The notes below the pieces were generated by a model. The model searched no databases and was not told the DNA's origin. It was given only the letters and a program-made list of their open reading frames with translations. Position numbers and translations under genes: made by a program. 64,000 nt of DNA from Pseudomonas grandcourensis (GTDB taxonomy: Bacteria > Pseudomonadota > Gammaproteobacteria > Pseudomonadales > Pseudomonadaceae), in NCBI RefSeq assembly GCF_039909015.1, contig NZ_CP150919.1, positions 4,812,501-4,876,500 of the forward strand, given 5' to 3'. Below, piece by piece: positions 45,433 to 55,935 of the stretch. Each line of letters begins with the position of its first letter. Within the stretch, counting starts at the first letter, position 1.

Positions 45433-47013
45433 TCAAGGAATGGGTGGATTGTTCCAGCGTTGCACGGTGACGATCATGTGGCCTTCGCCGGTCAGGGATT
45501 TCCCTGCGTCTTCGACGGCGGCAATCACCTTGAGGTTGCCGGCATTGTTGGTGGACATCTTGCGTGCCGGGTTCGGCCCGGCATCGCCCGGGGTGAACAC
45601 GCCCGCGTCGGCCTGCATGGTGCCGGCGAACTTGACGTCTTCGTCTTCCTTGGCGCGGTCGTCGAAGGCCTCGACTTTCCATTGCGCCGGGAACACACCG
45701 ATGCGATACGGCTTGCCGTCAGCACCCTTGCCCCAGGCTTCCGCGTCGAAACGGCCCTGGACTTTCGGCGTCGAACCACCGCCCTCGCCGATCCGCGCCA
45801 CCGAGAATTCCGGCACCACCTTGACCGAGGCGATCTTGCTGTACACCGACAGGCTCGGGCCCTTCAACGCGCCGACGCTGACCGCGCGCAAACCTGGCTG
45901 GGCATTGGCCGCCGCCTTGAGCTTGACCTTGATCCGCTCAGGGCTCTGCTCGACCACTTCGAGCACTTCCACGCCTTTACCGAAGTCCGGCTTGCCGCTC
46001 AGACCGCTGCCGACCAAGGTCACTTCGGTTTCGCTGCCGGCCTTCAGATAGCCCGGCTGCACCGCCAGCAAACGGTTGGAGCCCTGTTTGGCGGCGACGA
46101 AGTCCAGACCACGCTCGTCATGCTCGGCCTCGAACATCCGACCCTGCATCGCATTGCCCTGGGCGGCGAACACCTGGCGCATGGTCACGCCATCGATGGT
46201 CACGTTGCCGCGCCATTCGTAGCCGGTGTAGAGAATCGCACTGCCGTCGCCATTGAACGGGCTGCCGTCGGCGTACTGGCCTTTGACGCTGACCTTGAAG
46301 GTGTCACTGCCATCGGCACTCACGGTCATGACACCGGCCAGCTCACCCTTGCCCGGCAAGTGGCCGCTGAAGCTCCAGTCGCCCACCAGGGCCTCGGCTT
46401 TGGGCGCCGCGCTCTGCCATTTTTTCCAGGCCGGGTTGTCCAGCGGATAACGCTTGGCCAGCAGCGGCACCATCTCCTTGCGGGCCATATCGAACCAGTC
46501 GCGGTCCCGGGCCAGCGCCTGGTACTCCAGGGACGGCCATTGGCCGAGGTGGAAATTAACCAGACGTTCCCACTCCTGGGCCGGACGCCGTTGCAGGGCG
46601 ACCCGCGCACCGGAGTGGCAGCGGCCGCACATCTGGCTGGTCTGGTCGTCGAAGTGTTCGACGGTGTTGAGTCGCCGCTCCAGCGCATAACGCACGCCAT
46701 CGGTTTCGCTCGGCGCCAGGCCCTGGGTGTCGGCCAGGTACTTGACCAGCGTGCGACGGTCGTCATCGCTGATCTGCAAACCGTGCATGGTCTGCATCCG
46801 GGCGATGCTCATCAACCAGCCTTCCGGCGTTTTGCGCTGGTGGCTGATGCGACTGAGGGCGTTATCGGCTTCGGGGGTGTGACAGCCCTGACAGGTTTCC
46901 TTGAGGATGGTCTGGGCGTCTCGGGCTGCCAGGCTATGAGGCGAATGCAGCGCTACACAAGCGGCTACGGCCAGCAGGCTGGCGCTCATGCCTGATCGGA
47001 GTTTTCTCTTCAT
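45433..47013 (-). CDS. peaA: Quinohemoprotein amine dehydrogenase, alpha subunit (di-heme)
   Basis: The 526-residue periplasmic subunit (also QhpA) that carries electrons from the quinone cofactor to a cytochrome or azurin. A signal peptide ends near HSLAARDA. Two heme c sites are visible: CQGCH (~residue 41) and CGRCH (~130). The remainder is beta-rich, as in known alpha subunits. ATG at 47013 is chosen over a GTG six codons upstream because the basic MKRKLRSG start suits a signal peptide. It heads the alpha-maturase-gamma-beta transcript and is divergent from the aldehyde dehydrogenase. Confidence 0.93.
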   Translation of the reverse strand: MKRKLRSGMSASLLAVAACVALHSPHSLAARDAQTILKETCQGCHTPEADNALSRISHQRKTPEGWLMSIARMQTMHGLQISDDDRRTLVKYLADTQGLAPSETDGVRYALERRLNTVEHFDDQTSQMCGRCHSGARVALQRRPAQEWERLVNFHLGQWPSLEYQALARDRDWFDMARKEMVPLLAKRYPLDNPAWKKWQSAAPKAEALVGDWSFSGHLPGKGELAGVMTVSADGSDTFKVSVKGQYADGSPFNGDGSAILYTGYEWRGNVTIDGVTMRQVFAAQGNAMQGRMFEAEHDERGLDFVAAKQGSNRLLAVQPGYLKAGSETEVTLVGSGLSGKPDFGKGVEVLEVVEQSPERIKVKLKAAANAQPGLRAVSVGALKGPSLSVYSKIASVKVVPEFSVARIGEGGGSTPKVQGRFDAEAWGKGADGKPYRIGVFPAQWKVEAFDDRAKEDEDVKFAGTMQADAGVFTPGDAGPNPARKMSTNNAGNLKVIAAVEDAGKSLTGEGHMIVTVQRWNNPPIP

Positions 47014-47265
47014 CAACGTCGAACCTCGCACGGTGCGTTCTTATTGTTGTGGCTTATCGTTTTTATGGTTTCTGCCGCCGGCGGTGAACCGCTGACGGAG
47101 GCAAGAGAAACGTCTGCGATGAGCAATACACGGAGCGTGCCAGCTTATGAATATTTAGATTAATCAATGACTTGCCGATAAAGGCCGGTGTTTTGCCAAT
47201 CGTGTCGTCTGCGTTCCACGTTTTATTTCGCGACAACTGTTTCAGCCTGAGACAAGCATAGCTTT
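47014..47265. other. Upstream region of peaA, no clear promoter
   Basis: This is the first half of the 524-bp divergent gap between peaA and the aldehyde dehydrogenase gene. On the minus strand it contains TGGCAC, a -24-like element, but no TTGC at the proper distance. An AT-rich patch lies near 47150. It must hold the peaA promoter and perhaps activator sites, but I cannot point to them. Confidence 0.4.
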
Positions 47266-47367
47266 CTGTAGGAGCGAGCCTGCTCGCGATGGTCGTTAAC
47301 GATAACGCGTGCTTTCAGGCTAAACGTGGCGCTCAGGAGTTCATCGCGAGCAAGCTCGCTCCTACAG
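47266..47367. repeat. REPIN (GTAGGAGCGAGC family) in the peaA/ALDH intergenic region
   Basis: CTGTAGGAGCGAGCCTGCTC is mirrored by GAGCAAGCTCGCTCCTACAG about 60 bases on. It lies inside a regulatory region, upstream of a sigma-54 promoter. Confidence 0.85.
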
Positions 47368-47485
47368 AGGGCGTTGTCCTGATGTCTCACGCCGTCGCAA
47401 TTTGCGACGCTTGCCCATGCCATGGCTATTCCATAAATGGCTGCCGGGCCTGTCAAATCGTGCCTTTACCATGGAAAACCACAAC

Positions 47486-47500
47486 TGGCACAGCCATTGC
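47486..47500 (+). promoter_or_regulatory. Sigma-54 (RpoN) -24/-12 promoter of the aldehyde dehydrogenase gene
   Basis: TGGCAC-AGCCA-TTGC matches the RpoN consensus TGGCAC-N5-TTGC exactly. It lies 38 bases before the ATG at 47538. The cluster's own AcoR-type activator gene (52777-54681) supplies the expected enhancer-binding protein. Confidence 0.85.
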
Positions 47501-47537
47501 GAATGACCTCGCCACACGAACAAGACGAGGTTTCATC

Positions 47538-49028
47538 ATGTCGCTTCCAAACCTGCTTCCCGCCACTTCGGCATTCATCCAGCGCGCCCCGCGCATGCTT
47601 ATCGGCGGTGACTGGGTCGAGGCCGCAGACGGCCAGACCATGCCCCTGCACAACCCTGCCACCGGTGAGGTGTTGTGCGTGGTGCCACGGGCAACGCCGG
47701 AAGATGTCGACCGCGCCGTTCTCGCCGCCCGCCAGGCGTTCGACGATTCGGCCTGGACCCGCACCCGTCCCCGGGAGCGACAGAACCTGCTGTGGAAACT
47801 CGCCGATCTGATGCAGCGCGACGCCGAGCTGCTGGCGCAACTGGAATGCCTGAACAACGGTAAAAGCGCGGCGGTGGCCCAGGTGATGGACGTGCAACTG
47901 GCCATCGACTTCCTGCGCTACATGGCCGGTTGGGCGACCAAGATCGAAGGTTCTACGGTTGACGTGTCGGCACCGCTGATGCCCAACGACCAGTTCCACA
48001 GTTTCATTCGACGCGAAGCGGTGGGCGTGGTCGGCGCCATCGTTGCCTGGAACTTCCCGCTGTTGCTGGCCTGCTGGAAACTCGGTCCGGCCCTGGCCAC
48101 CGGTTGTACCGTGGTGCTCAAACCCGCCGATGAAACCCCGCTGACCGCACTGAAACTCGCCGAACTGGTGCTGGAAGCCGGTTATCCCGAAGGCGTGTTC
48201 AACGTGGTCACCGGCACCGGCATCACCGCCGGCTCCGCCCTGACCCACAACCCGCTGGTGGACAAGCTGACCTTCACCGGCTCCACCGCCGTGGGCAAGC
48301 AGATCGGCAAGATCGCCATGGATTCCATGACCCGGGTCACCCTGGAGCTGGGCGGCAAATCACCGACCATCGTCATGGCCGACGCCGACCTGAAAACCGC
48401 CGCGGCCGGGGCTGCCAGCGCGATCTTCTTCAACCAGGGCCAGGTCTGCTGCGCAGGCTCGCGGCTGTATGTACAGCGCAAGCACTTCGACAATGTGGTG
48501 GCGGACATCAGCGACATCGCCAACGCCATGAAACTCGGCAACGGCCTGGACCCGAGCGTCGACATGGGGCCGTTGATCTCGGCGCGCCAGCAGGAGCGCG
48601 TCTACGGCTACATCGAAAAGGGCCGGGAAAGCGGCGCGACCATCGCCTGCGGCGGTGAGCAGTTCGGCCCGGGGTTCTTCGTCAAGCCGACGGTGATTGT
48701 CGACGTCGATCAGAAGCACTCGCTGGTGCAGGAAGAAATTTTCGGGCCGGTGCTGGTGGTGATTCCGTTCGATGACGAGGCCGATGCCCTGCGCATGGCC
48801 AATGACAGTCCGTATGGATTGGGTGCGAGCATCTGGTCCAATGACCTGGCAGCGGTGCACCGGATGATTCCGCGGATCAAGTCGGGGTCGGTGTGGGTCA
48901 ACTGCCACAGCGCCCTGGACCCGGCGCTGCCGTTCGGCGGCTACAAGATGTCCGGGGTCGGGCGTGAGATGGGGTATGCGGCGATCGAGCATTACACCGA
49001 GTTGAAGTCGGTGTTGATCAAGTTGTAA
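47538..49028 (+). CDS. NAD-dependent aldehyde dehydrogenase (phenylacetaldehyde dehydrogenase-like)
   Basis: A 496-residue class I-type ALDH that oxidises the aldehyde released by the amine dehydrogenase. Visible motifs: substrate/cofactor channel VAWNFPLL, catalytic Glu in LELGGKSPTIV, nucleophile Cys in GQVCCAGSRL, and EEIFGPVL near the end. The ATG at 47538 has GACGAGG 9 bases upstream and follows an exact sigma-54 promoter; longer readings cross that promoter and a REPIN. Context favours phenylacetaldehyde or a similar aryl or alkyl aldehyde, but the exact substrate is not readable. Confidence 0.92.
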   Translation: MSLPNLLPATSAFIQRAPRMLIGGDWVEAADGQTMPLHNPATGEVLCVVPRATPEDVDRAVLAARQAFDDSAWTRTRPRERQNLLWKLADLMQRDAELLAQLECLNNGKSAAVAQVMDVQLAIDFLRYMAGWATKIEGSTVDVSAPLMPNDQFHSFIRREAVGVVGAIVAWNFPLLLACWKLGPALATGCTVVLKPADETPLTALKLAELVLEAGYPEGVFNVVTGTGITAGSALTHNPLVDKLTFTGSTAVGKQIGKIAMDSMTRVTLELGGKSPTIVMADADLKTAAAGAASAIFFNQGQVCCAGSRLYVQRKHFDNVVADISDIANAMKLGNGLDPSVDMGPLISARQQERVYGYIEKGRESGATIACGGEQFGPGFFVKPTVIVDVDQKHSLVQEEIFGPVLVVIPFDDEADALRMANDSPYGLGASIWSNDLAAVHRMIPRIKSGSVWVNCHSALDPALPFGGYKMSGVGREMGYAAIEHYTELKSVLIKL

Positions 49029-49049
49029 TTTTCGGCGTCTTTCAGGCCG

Positions 49050-49073
49050 CCTTCGCGAGCAGGCTCGCGAAGG
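49050..49073. terminator. REP-derived hairpin between convergent ALDH and qhpG genes
   Basis: CCTTCGCGAGC / GCTCGCGAAGG is a perfect 11-bp stem with a two-base loop. No T-run follows. Its position between two convergent genes suggests a transcription-blocking or mRNA-end role. Confidence 0.5.
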
Positions 49074-49096
49074 GGCCATCTCAGACAACTTGAATG

Positions 49097-50395
49097 TCAG
49101 GGTTTGAACCCTTGAGCCAACAACCAGCTGCGAACCATCCTTCCCTGCTCCACCGTCAAACCGGCCAACACCTGACCCGCCGGCTCGCCCTGCTTTAACC
49201 GCCACACCAACGCCGCCACCTCAACCCCATGCACATGCCAGATGCCCAACGGCTGATCCGCCGTGATCACCACCTCGGCCTCATCGACCAGCCCATCACG
49301 CAACACCGGCGCCCGCTCAATCCTCAGCGCACTGAAATCCGCCTCGGCATGGGCCACCTCGGCGTCCGGCCAGTTTCGTCGTGCCTGCCAGAACGGCTGA
49401 TCCAGCCAGCGCTGCTCATCGGCATAAAAATCCCGGCCGATCCGCGCAAAACGCAAAAACAACTGCTCCACCCGCTGCTGGTGGAAACGCTGGGCCAGAG
49501 CCGCTCGCTCGGGGTTGCACAGCAGCGTGTTGATTACTGCCGGCGCCTGCAACGCCGAAGACAAGGACTGAAAGATCCCGTTGCCCGACAGCGGGTCCAC
49601 CGCCATGGCCGCATCGCCGACCCGAATCCAGTTTTCGCCACACACCTGTGGGCTGAGAATCGCCGTACTGCTGCGGGCGTGCAGTTGTAGATCAGCTTCT
49701 GTTTCGTCAACAAAAAATGCGGCGGCCAGCTTCGAACCCTGGCGGCGCTGCCGGCAGTATTCGAGCAACATGGCCTTGCCCGGCAACCCGGCGCTCGCCA
49801 CGTCCACCGTCCATTGCCAGTAACACTGGCCGTCGGCGCGCCGCGCCATCCATGCCCAACCGTCCTCAAGGCTTTCCACGGCGCTGGCGGTGTTGCCCGG
49901 CAAACCCTGCCAGCGATTGAGCAGGCTGACGGTCTCGGGGCCACGCAAGCCCTTGCCGATAGCGGGGGCCTGACGTCCTCGGGCTTCCACGAGAAACGGC
50001 GCGAGCAGCGGTTCGCGTCCGTCGATTTCGATTCGATGGCCATTGGCCGATGACTGAACTGTCAGCACCCGGCCTTCGATCAGCTCGACCCCCGCCAGGC
50101 GCAAATCTTCGCGTAGGCCTCGGTCAAAAACCGGACGGTCAAGCAAGTATTCGATGTTCTGCGCATGGTGCTGGCCATTCCAATTCACCTGGCGTTGAGA
50201 TGGCAGCGCCGCTTCCGCCAACGCCTGGTGCAGACCTGCGCTGCGCAAGGCTTCCAGAACCCGCACGGACACACCTTCGAGCGCGGCAAACCGGCGCCAT
50301 TCGCTGATCAGCGTGACGCCATGGCCCAGTCGCCTTAGTCCCAGCGCGACGGCGGCGCCGGCCGGTCCGGCGCCAAGAATGACGATGTCGGTCAT
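49097..50395 (-). CDS. qhpG: FAD-dependent monooxygenase for CTQ formation (QhpG)
   Basis: A 432-residue flavoprotein that dihydroxylates the gamma-subunit Trp on the way to cysteine tryptophylquinone. The N-terminal FAD-binding motif is GAGPAGAAVALGL and the second FAD motif is RVGDAAMAVDPLSGNG, typical of tryptophan halogenase / PHBH-like enzymes. The start overlaps the qhpE stop by four bases, so translation is coupled. The gene order protease - monooxygenase after the exporter is the usual one of QHNDH maturation sets. Confidence 0.9.
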   Translation of the reverse strand: MTDIVILGAGPAGAAVALGLRRLGHGVTLISEWRRFAALEGVSVRVLEALRSAGLHQALAEAALPSQRQVNWNGQHHAQNIEYLLDRPVFDRGLREDLRLAGVELIEGRVLTVQSSANGHRIEIDGREPLLAPFLVEARGRQAPAIGKGLRGPETVSLLNRWQGLPGNTASAVESLEDGWAWMARRADGQCYWQWTVDVASAGLPGKAMLLEYCRQRRQGSKLAAAFFVDETEADLQLHARSSTAILSPQVCGENWIRVGDAAMAVDPLSGNGIFQSLSSALQAPAVINTLLCNPERAALAQRFHQQRVEQLFLRFARIGRDFYADEQRWLDQPFWQARRNWPDAEVAHAEADFSALRIERAPVLRDGLVDEAEVVITADQPLGIWHVHGVEVAALVWRLKQGEPAGQVLAGLTVEQGRMVRSWLLAQGFKP

Positions 50396-51069
50396 GGCCC
50401 GAAGCGCCGTTCAGGGCCACGGTAACGGGCATGGTCGCGCAACCACTCGATGACTTGCTCATTACTGGCGTCAGGCTGTTCGGTGAGGAACCCGGCGATG
50501 TGCCCGCTCAAGGCGGCACAACCGAGGCTCGCTCCGGATTGCCCCGGGTAGGTGCCGTGCACACAGGCGGCGAAATCCGCCTGGGCGCTGTTGAGCCACG
50601 ACCATTCCTGCTCGGCGCACCGCGCATCGCCGGTCACCCGCAACACCTGCGGATAGTTCGCCGGAAACACCCCTTCGCCCTGGGCCGGGCTCGACGCACA
50701 CAGCAGCACGCCCTGGGCCACCGCCGCCGCGCAAGCCGCGCGCAACAGGCTGCGGTCCTGGCGCAGGCCAAGGCTCAGATTGATCAGTCGCACGTCCTGC
50801 GTCAGCAGCCAGTCAATTGCCGTGGCGATCTGCAAGGCGCTGGTGACACCCCGCTGGTCGAACACCTGCGCCACGCAAAACAGCGCCGAGGGTGCACGCC
50901 GACCGATCGCCTCGATCACCGCACTGCCATGCCCCAGCGGGTCTTCGCGCAAGTCGCCCTCGGCCAGGCCGTCTTCGAGCAATGAAAAGCGCCGACCAGC
51001 GATCACTTGCACCCGTTGTGCCGCCGAGTGGCCGCTGTCCACCACACCAATGCGCAACTCAGGTTTCAT
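50392..51069 (-). CDS. qhpE: Subtilisin-like protease removing the gamma-subunit leader (QhpE)
   Basis: A compact 225-residue S8-family serine protease without signal peptide, so cytoplasmic. The triad is Asp in GVVDSGH (D11), His in DPLGHGSAV (~H47) and Ser in GQSGASLGCAALSG. Known homologues cleave the 28-residue leader from cross-linked QhpC. It overlaps the exporter gene by 11 bp upstream and the monooxygenase gene by 4 bp downstream. Confidence 0.92.
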   Translation of the reverse strand: MKPELRIGVVDSGHSAAQRVQVIAGRRFSLLEDGLAEGDLREDPLGHGSAVIEAIGRRAPSALFCVAQVFDQRGVTSALQIATAIDWLLTQDVRLINLSLGLRQDRSLLRAACAAAVAQGVLLCASSPAQGEGVFPANYPQVLRVTGDARCAEQEWSWLNSAQADFAACVHGTYPGQSGASLGCAALSGHIAGFLTEQPDASNEQVIEWLRDHARYRGPERRFGP

Positions 51070-52780
51070 GCAGCACCGTTTTCGAAGTCAGCACGCCGTC
51101 GAGCAATTCGAAGCGCAGATCGGCATCGGCCAGGGTTGAGGGGCGATGGCTGATCAGGATCCTCGTACGCCCGGCGAACAAGCGGTCGATGGCGTCGATG
51201 ACTTCGCGCTCAGTGGCTTCATCCACCGCGGACGTGGCTTCATCGAGCACCAGGATCAAAGGGTCCTGCAACAGTGCCCGGGCAATCGCGATACGTTGTT
51301 TCTGCCCGCCGGACAACTGCTGACCTCGCTCGCCCAAGGGGCTGTCGAGGCCTTCGGGCAACAACTCGATCAGGCTGTCGAGTTGCGCCAGTCGCGCCAC
51401 CTCGGCAATCGCCTCGCGGCTGGCGTCCGGCACCGCGTAGGCCAGGTTGTCGGCGAGACTGCCGCGAAACAGCACGATGTCCTGGCTGACGATGGCGATG
51501 CGCCGACGCAACTGGAACAGATCCAGTTCGCGCAGATCGACGTCGCCCAACAGTACCCGGCCCGATTGCGGATCGTGATGACGTTGCAGCAGGTCGATCA
51601 GTGTGGATTTACCCACGCCCGAGCCGCCGCTGAGGGCCACTTTCATACCGTAGGGAATTCGCGCTTCGATGCCGCGCAGGGTCGACTGGCGGCCGGGATG
51701 GGCGAAGTGCACGTTGTCGAACCACAGGTCGCCGCCGTTGGGCATTGCCCGTGGCGTGGCGGGTGTCAACACGGTCGGTTGCTCGCCGCGCAACTCCATG
51801 ACCCGGCCGAGGCTGACGGTCATCCGCTGAATCGCAACGTAGAGCCCGAGCAAGCTCTGCACCGGCCCCACGGCCATGCCCAGGTAAGTGGAAAACGCAA
51901 TCAGCGCGCCGAGCTGCCAGGTGCCCTGCACCACCCAGTAACCGCCGATCAGAAATGCGCAGGCCCGGGACAGCGAGGTCAGCGTGCCGGGCACGGCCTG
52001 GGTGAAAAACTCGGTGACTTGCAGGCGCAACAACTGGCTCATGTAGCCCTGCCCCAACGACTCTAGGCGCCGCGCTTCGCGCTGTTGCTGACCGGCGGAC
52101 TGGATGAATTTCATCACCGGCAGCGTCTCGACCATGAACGACGACATGTCCGCCGAACGCTCGCGCAACTGCCGCACATCGCGCTCGACCTTGCGCCGCA
52201 TCCAGCGCAGCCAGAGGACATCGAGGGGAATCAGCACCACCGCCAGCAGCGAGAGTTTCCACGACAGCGTCAACAGCATCGCGATGGCAACCACCAGACC
52301 GATCACACTCGACACGGCCGAGAACAGTGAGTCCACGGCAAACCGCTGGATTTCCGCGACATCGCCATCGAGGCGCGACATCAGGTCGCCGATGCGCCGC
52401 TGGCCGTAAAAGCCCGGCGACAGGGTTTGCAAATGCCGGTACAGGTCATCGCGCAGGGCAAACAGCATGCGCCCGGACAGTCGCGTGTGCAGGTAGCGGT
52501 TGATGCCCGACAGCGCCGTGCCCAGCAACCCGGCGACGATCATCAGCCCGGCAATCAACACCAGCATCGGAAAGTTGCGCGCCAACAGACCATCGTCGAT
52601 CAGCAGCTTGGTCAACCACGGCTGCACCAGCACCAGCGCCGAGGCGCAAACCGACAAACTCAGCAGCCCGGCAATCGCCAGGTGATGAGGCCGCACGAAG
52701 CTGTACAGCCAGCGCAGAGATGCTTGCAGGGCCTCGGGGTTCTGGCTGTCGATCAGCCGAACGATCAAGCGCTGCATCAC
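51059..52780 (-). CDS. qhpF: ABC exporter of the QHNDH maturation set (QhpF-like)
   Basis: A 573-residue half-transporter: six-helix membrane domain (residues ~30-310) fused to an ATPase. Walker A is GGSGVGKST, the signature LSGGQKQ and Walker [10 protein letters not shown], with D-loop and H-loop (ISHRPS) after it. By position it is the exporter thought to move the modified gamma peptide to the periplasm. Its start overlaps the regulator stop by 4 bp and its end overlaps qhpE by 11 bp. Confidence 0.88.
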   Translation of the reverse strand: MMQRLIVRLIDSQNPEALQASLRWLYSFVRPHHLAIAGLLSLSVCASALVLVQPWLTKLLIDDGLLARNFPMLVLIAGLMIVAGLLGTALSGINRYLHTRLSGRMLFALRDDLYRHLQTLSPGFYGQRRIGDLMSRLDGDVAEIQRFAVDSLFSAVSSVIGLVVAIAMLLTLSWKLSLLAVVLIPLDVLWLRWMRRKVERDVRQLRERSADMSSFMVETLPVMKFIQSAGQQQREARRLESLGQGYMSQLLRLQVTEFFTQAVPGTLTSLSRACAFLIGGYWVVQGTWQLGALIAFSTYLGMAVGPVQSLLGLYVAIQRMTVSLGRVMELRGEQPTVLTPATPRAMPNGGDLWFDNVHFAHPGRQSTLRGIEARIPYGMKVALSGGSGVGKSTLIDLLQRHHDPQSGRVLLGDVDLRELDLFQLRRRIAIVSQDIVLFRGSLADNLAYAVPDASREAIAEVARLAQLDSLIELLPEGLDSPLGERGQQLSGGQKQRIAIARALLQDPLILVLDEATSAVDEATEREVIDAIDRLFAGRTRILISHRPSTLADADLRFELLDGVLTSKTVLHET

Positions 52781-54681
52781 GAACGCAACTGTTTGAGCTT
52801 GCGATACAGGGTCGCGCGGCTGATGCCCAGGGCGTCGGCGGCGGCCGAGACGTTGCCCTGGTGCGTGTCCAGGGACTGACGGATCAGCTCCAGTTCGTTT
52901 TCCCGGATGCTGCCGGCCTGGGGCCGTTCGCTGGCGGTCAGCTCATCGAGCATGCTGTCGGGCAAGTGATCGAGGGTCAACACGATGTCACCCGGTTCGC
53001 GCATGGCCAGCGCGGTGCGCAGGACCATCTCCAGTTGGCGGATGTTGCCCGGCCAGTGATAGCCGCTGAGCAAGCGATCGAGATCATCGTGCAGGACAAC
53101 GGCGGGTGCGCCCAGTGTCGTCAGCATGCGAGTGACCAGCGCGCCGAAATCCTCGCGCTCGCGCAGGGCCGGGAGCATCACGCTGATGCCGTTGACCCGG
53201 TAGAACAGGTCCTCGCGAAAGTGTTTTTCTTCCACCAGACGCTTGAGGTCGCGGTGGGTGGCGCAGATCAGCGCGACGTCGATGTCCTGCTCTTCGCCTG
53301 CGCCCAGGGGCGCGACCTTGCGATCCTGCAACACCCGCAACAGCCGGGCCTGCAAGGCCAGCGGCATGTCGCCGATTTCATCGAGAAACAAGGTGCCGCC
53401 ATGGGCCTGCTGCAAGCGCCCGACCATGCCGCCCCGGCGTGAACCGGTGAACGCGCCTTCGCGGTAGCCGAACAGTTCGGACTCGATCAGGCCTTCGGGA
53501 ATGGCTGCGCAGTTCACCGCCACGAAGGGTTTGTCGCAGCGCGCTCCGGCCATGTGCAGGGCGCGGGCGATGACCTCTTTACCGGTGCCGGTTTCGCCCA
53601 GCAACAAGACTGGCAACTCGTTGGCCAGGCCTTGACGGGCCATGCGCAAGGCACGGGCGTAGCGCGTATTGCTACCAGCGAGCGCTTCCAGATCCGGTTG
53701 CGCCTTGGGCGTTTTCGCCGCGGTGCGCGGCGGGCTGCTGACGTTGATCGAGCGCTGCGGCGCGCGCAGGGTCTTGTAGAAGAATTCGCCCTTGGCGGTT
53801 TGCAGGCTGCCGGCCCCACCCTGATGCAGACGCGCCAACAACTGCAGGCCGTCGACGCCGAGAAACTCCTCGCAGCGCCGACCGACCAGGGCCGAACGCT
53901 CGGCGTGGAGCAACTGGCAGGCTTGGGCGCTGACCGCCAGGATCTGCCCGCCGAGGCTCACGGCCAGCAGGCCTTGCCACGGGGATTCCAGGTATTGCCT
54001 GCGGCTGTGGAAGGCCAGGACGATTTCGTCCGGATAACTGGCGTTGAACACCCGGCTTTCGATCTGGCTGACCGCCATGGCCAGCAGCGCCGTGCTGTCG
54101 TGGGCGCGGCCGAGGGGGCCTTCGCGGGTCAGGTCGAGAACGCCAAGAATGTCGCCCTGGGGGCAATGGATCGGCACCGAGGTGCAGGAAAAATCACTGA
54201 GGCGATCCAGATAATGTTCGCCGCAATCGATCAGGGTCGGCCGGGCTTCCACCAGTGCCGTGCCGAGTGCGTTGGTGCCGCGCACCGCTTCGCTCCAGCA
54301 GGCGCCGAGGGTGATGTCCTGCAGGCCGCTGCCCTTGAGACGGTCGGCGCGGCCTTCGACGGCGAGGATGGTGGCGTCGGAGTTGGCGAGGATGATCAGC
54401 CCTTCCTTGCCCTGACGCTCGGCCAGGTAATCGATGGCCGGCAGCGCGGCGTCGATCAGCAAGCGGTTGCTGGCCAGCAACACGTCGAGGCCGGCACTCG
54501 ATTCCAGCGCCAGCTCGTGCTTGGCATTGAAATGCACGCCATGACTCAGGCTGCGCCGCCACGAGGCATCGATTTCCGCCCGCAGGACGCCATCCGGCAC
54601 TTCGCCTTCCAGGTGCAGCTTTTCCCTGGCCAGCCGGGCTTCGCGATGCAGTTTGGGAGAGTTTGTTTTTATTGGCGTCAT
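52777..54681 (-). CDS. AcoR-type sigma-54-dependent transcriptional activator
   Basis: A 634-residue enhancer-binding protein: N-terminal GAF-type sensor (~50-220), PAS-like linker, AAA+ domain (Walker A GETGTGKE, sigma-54 contact loop GAFTGS, Walker [11 protein letters not shown]) and C-terminal Fis-type HTH ([19 protein letters not shown]). Probably senses the amine or aldehyde and drives the sigma-54 promoter at 47486. The ATG at 54681 is chosen over a GTG seven codons upstream because GGAGCG sits 8 bases before it. It is first in an overlapping set regulator - exporter - protease - monooxygenase. The 300 bp upstream hold only a single REP. Confidence 0.92.
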   Translation of the reverse strand: MTPIKTNSPKLHREARLAREKLHLEGEVPDGVLRAEIDASWRRSLSHGVHFNAKHELALESSAGLDVLLASNRLLIDAALPAIDYLAERQGKEGLIILANSDATILAVEGRADRLKGSGLQDITLGACWSEAVRGTNALGTALVEARPTLIDCGEHYLDRLSDFSCTSVPIHCPQGDILGVLDLTREGPLGRAHDSTALLAMAVSQIESRVFNASYPDEIVLAFHSRRQYLESPWQGLLAVSLGGQILAVSAQACQLLHAERSALVGRRCEEFLGVDGLQLLARLHQGGAGSLQTAKGEFFYKTLRAPQRSINVSSPPRTAAKTPKAQPDLEALAGSNTRYARALRMARQGLANELPVLLLGETGTGKEVIARALHMAGARCDKPFVAVNCAAIPEGLIESELFGYREGAFTGSRRGGMVGRLQQAHGGTLFLDEIGDMPLALQARLLRVLQDRKVAPLGAGEEQDIDVALICATHRDLKRLVEEKHFREDLFYRVNGISVMLPALREREDFGALVTRMLTTLGAPAVVLHDDLDRLLSGYHWPGNIRQLEMVLRTALAMREPGDIVLTLDHLPDSMLDELTASERPQAGSIRENELELIRQSLDTHQGNVSAAADALGISRATLYRKLKQLRS

Positions 54682-54807
54682 CAAGCGCTCCGGGTCATCC
54701 ACCCTGCGCCTTCATACGTCGGCGCCCTGGAGCAATCTTTACGTTAACGTCAGGGCTATGGCAAGTGCCGCAGGGCGCTTGTGTTCCGTCAGGTGGACCG
54801 TGTCATC

Positions 54808-54834
54808 GTTCTTCGCGAGCAGGCTCGCCCACAG
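54808..54834. repeat. Single REP element
   Basis: TTCTTCGCGAGCAGGCTCGC followed by CCACAGG is an unpaired REP of the main family, between the sigma-54 activator gene and the parA-like gene. Confidence 0.75.
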
Positions 54835-54982
54835 GTTCAGCGGCGTCCAAAAATCTCTGGCAAAAAAATGACCGTCCCAAGGACGGCCAGGAAATCAGGT
54901 GTTGATTCGAAACTGGAGCTAGCGATTGCGCGCGAGTCATCGTACTGGCATTTCGATTTCAATTTTATGTTCAGCGCACGGA

Positions 54983-55756
54983 TCAACCGGCTCTTTCCAA
55001 AGCGGAAAACAGGCTGACGAACTCCAATGAAAGCTTATGGCGTGGCGCCAGATGGATCATGGGCACCGACGCTTCATGGGACTCACGCATTTTGACCGTG
55101 CTGCTCAAATAATCCGGTAACACGGGCAAGCCTTCGGCCAGCAACTCGTCGATCAGCATCTGGTGCACGCTGGCACGCGCCACAAACTGGTTGACCACCA
55201 CACCTTCCACGATCAACGACTCATTATGGTCAGCCCCCAACTCAGCTACTTGCGCGATGACGCTATAGAGCGCCTGACGGGAAAAGCTGTCGCAATCGAA
55301 TGGAATCAGCACGCGGTCGGCGGCGATCAGCGCGCTGAAGGTATAGAAATTCAGGGACGGCGGCGTATCGATATATATGCGCTCGTAATCTTCGGAAAGC
55401 TCCACCAATAAGCGGCGCAGCTTATTGATCTTGAATTTTGACTCAAGCTTTGACTGCAGGTCGGCAAGCTCGTGGCTAGCGGTGACCAGGTGCAGATTGT
55501 CGTAGCGAGTATCCGTGATGGCCACCCGATTCTTTTTGCTGGCCGGGCCGCTGGATAAGGTTTGCTTGAAGAAGTCGGCGATCCCCATGGGGATATCATC
55601 GCCCGTCAGCCCTGTCAGGTAGTGGGTCGAGTTAGCCTGGGGATCGAGATCCACCAGCAGCGTCCTGTAGCCTTCGGCAGCACTGACAGCCGCGAGATTG
55701 CAGGCGATGCTTGATTTGCCAACGCCTCCTTTTTGATTGAACACAACTCGACGCAT
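54983..55756 (-). CDS. Orphan ParA-family ATPase
   Basis: A 257-residue ParA/Soj-type ATPase. The deviant Walker A motif is [10 protein letters not shown] at the very N-terminus, so there is no DNA-binding extension. Walker A-prime region is DLDPQANST, and [11 protein letters not shown] carries the Walker B Asp. The ATG at 55756 is the natural start for this motif. No parB gene follows, and the divergent neighbour is an unknown 99-residue gene. ParA proteins position DNA, chemoreceptors or other cargo by gradient on the nucleoid; the cargo here is unknown. The surrounding DNA is somewhat less GC-rich than its neighbours. Confidence 0.9.
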   Translation of the reverse strand: MRRVVFNQKGGVGKSSIACNLAAVSAAEGYRTLLVDLDPQANSTHYLTGLTGDDIPMGIADFFKQTLSSGPASKKNRVAITDTRYDNLHLVTASHELADLQSKLESKFKINKLRRLLVELSEDYERIYIDTPPSLNFYTFSALIAADRVLIPFDCDSFSRQALYSVIAQVAELGADHNESLIVEGVVVNQFVARASVHQMLIDELLAEGLPVLPDYLSSTVKMRESHEASVPMIHLAPRHKLSLEFVSLFSALERAG

Positions 55757-55935
55757 GAGGAAGGCAACCTGAAAAAGATCTCCCTCGATCATAGGATTGA
55801 AACATTTCAGTAATATTTCTACGCGACAATTTTGTTTCATTTTTAAGACAGCAACTGCCATTCCCTCACTGCGTCATCCGACATGCAGTAAACGATAGAC
55901 GTGTCTGTACTTATGGCATTACAAGGAGTTCGACA

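Noticed and set aside
47120..47160. Possible sigma-54 promoter for peaA on the minus strand
   Set aside because: TGGCAC is present but TTGC is 10 instead of 5 bases away, so the essential -12 GC is misplaced.
47289..47537. Extra 83 N-terminal residues for the aldehyde dehydrogenase
   Set aside because: The stretch contains the REPIN and the sigma-54 promoter and has no family similarity; the ATG at 47538 has a ribosome-binding site.
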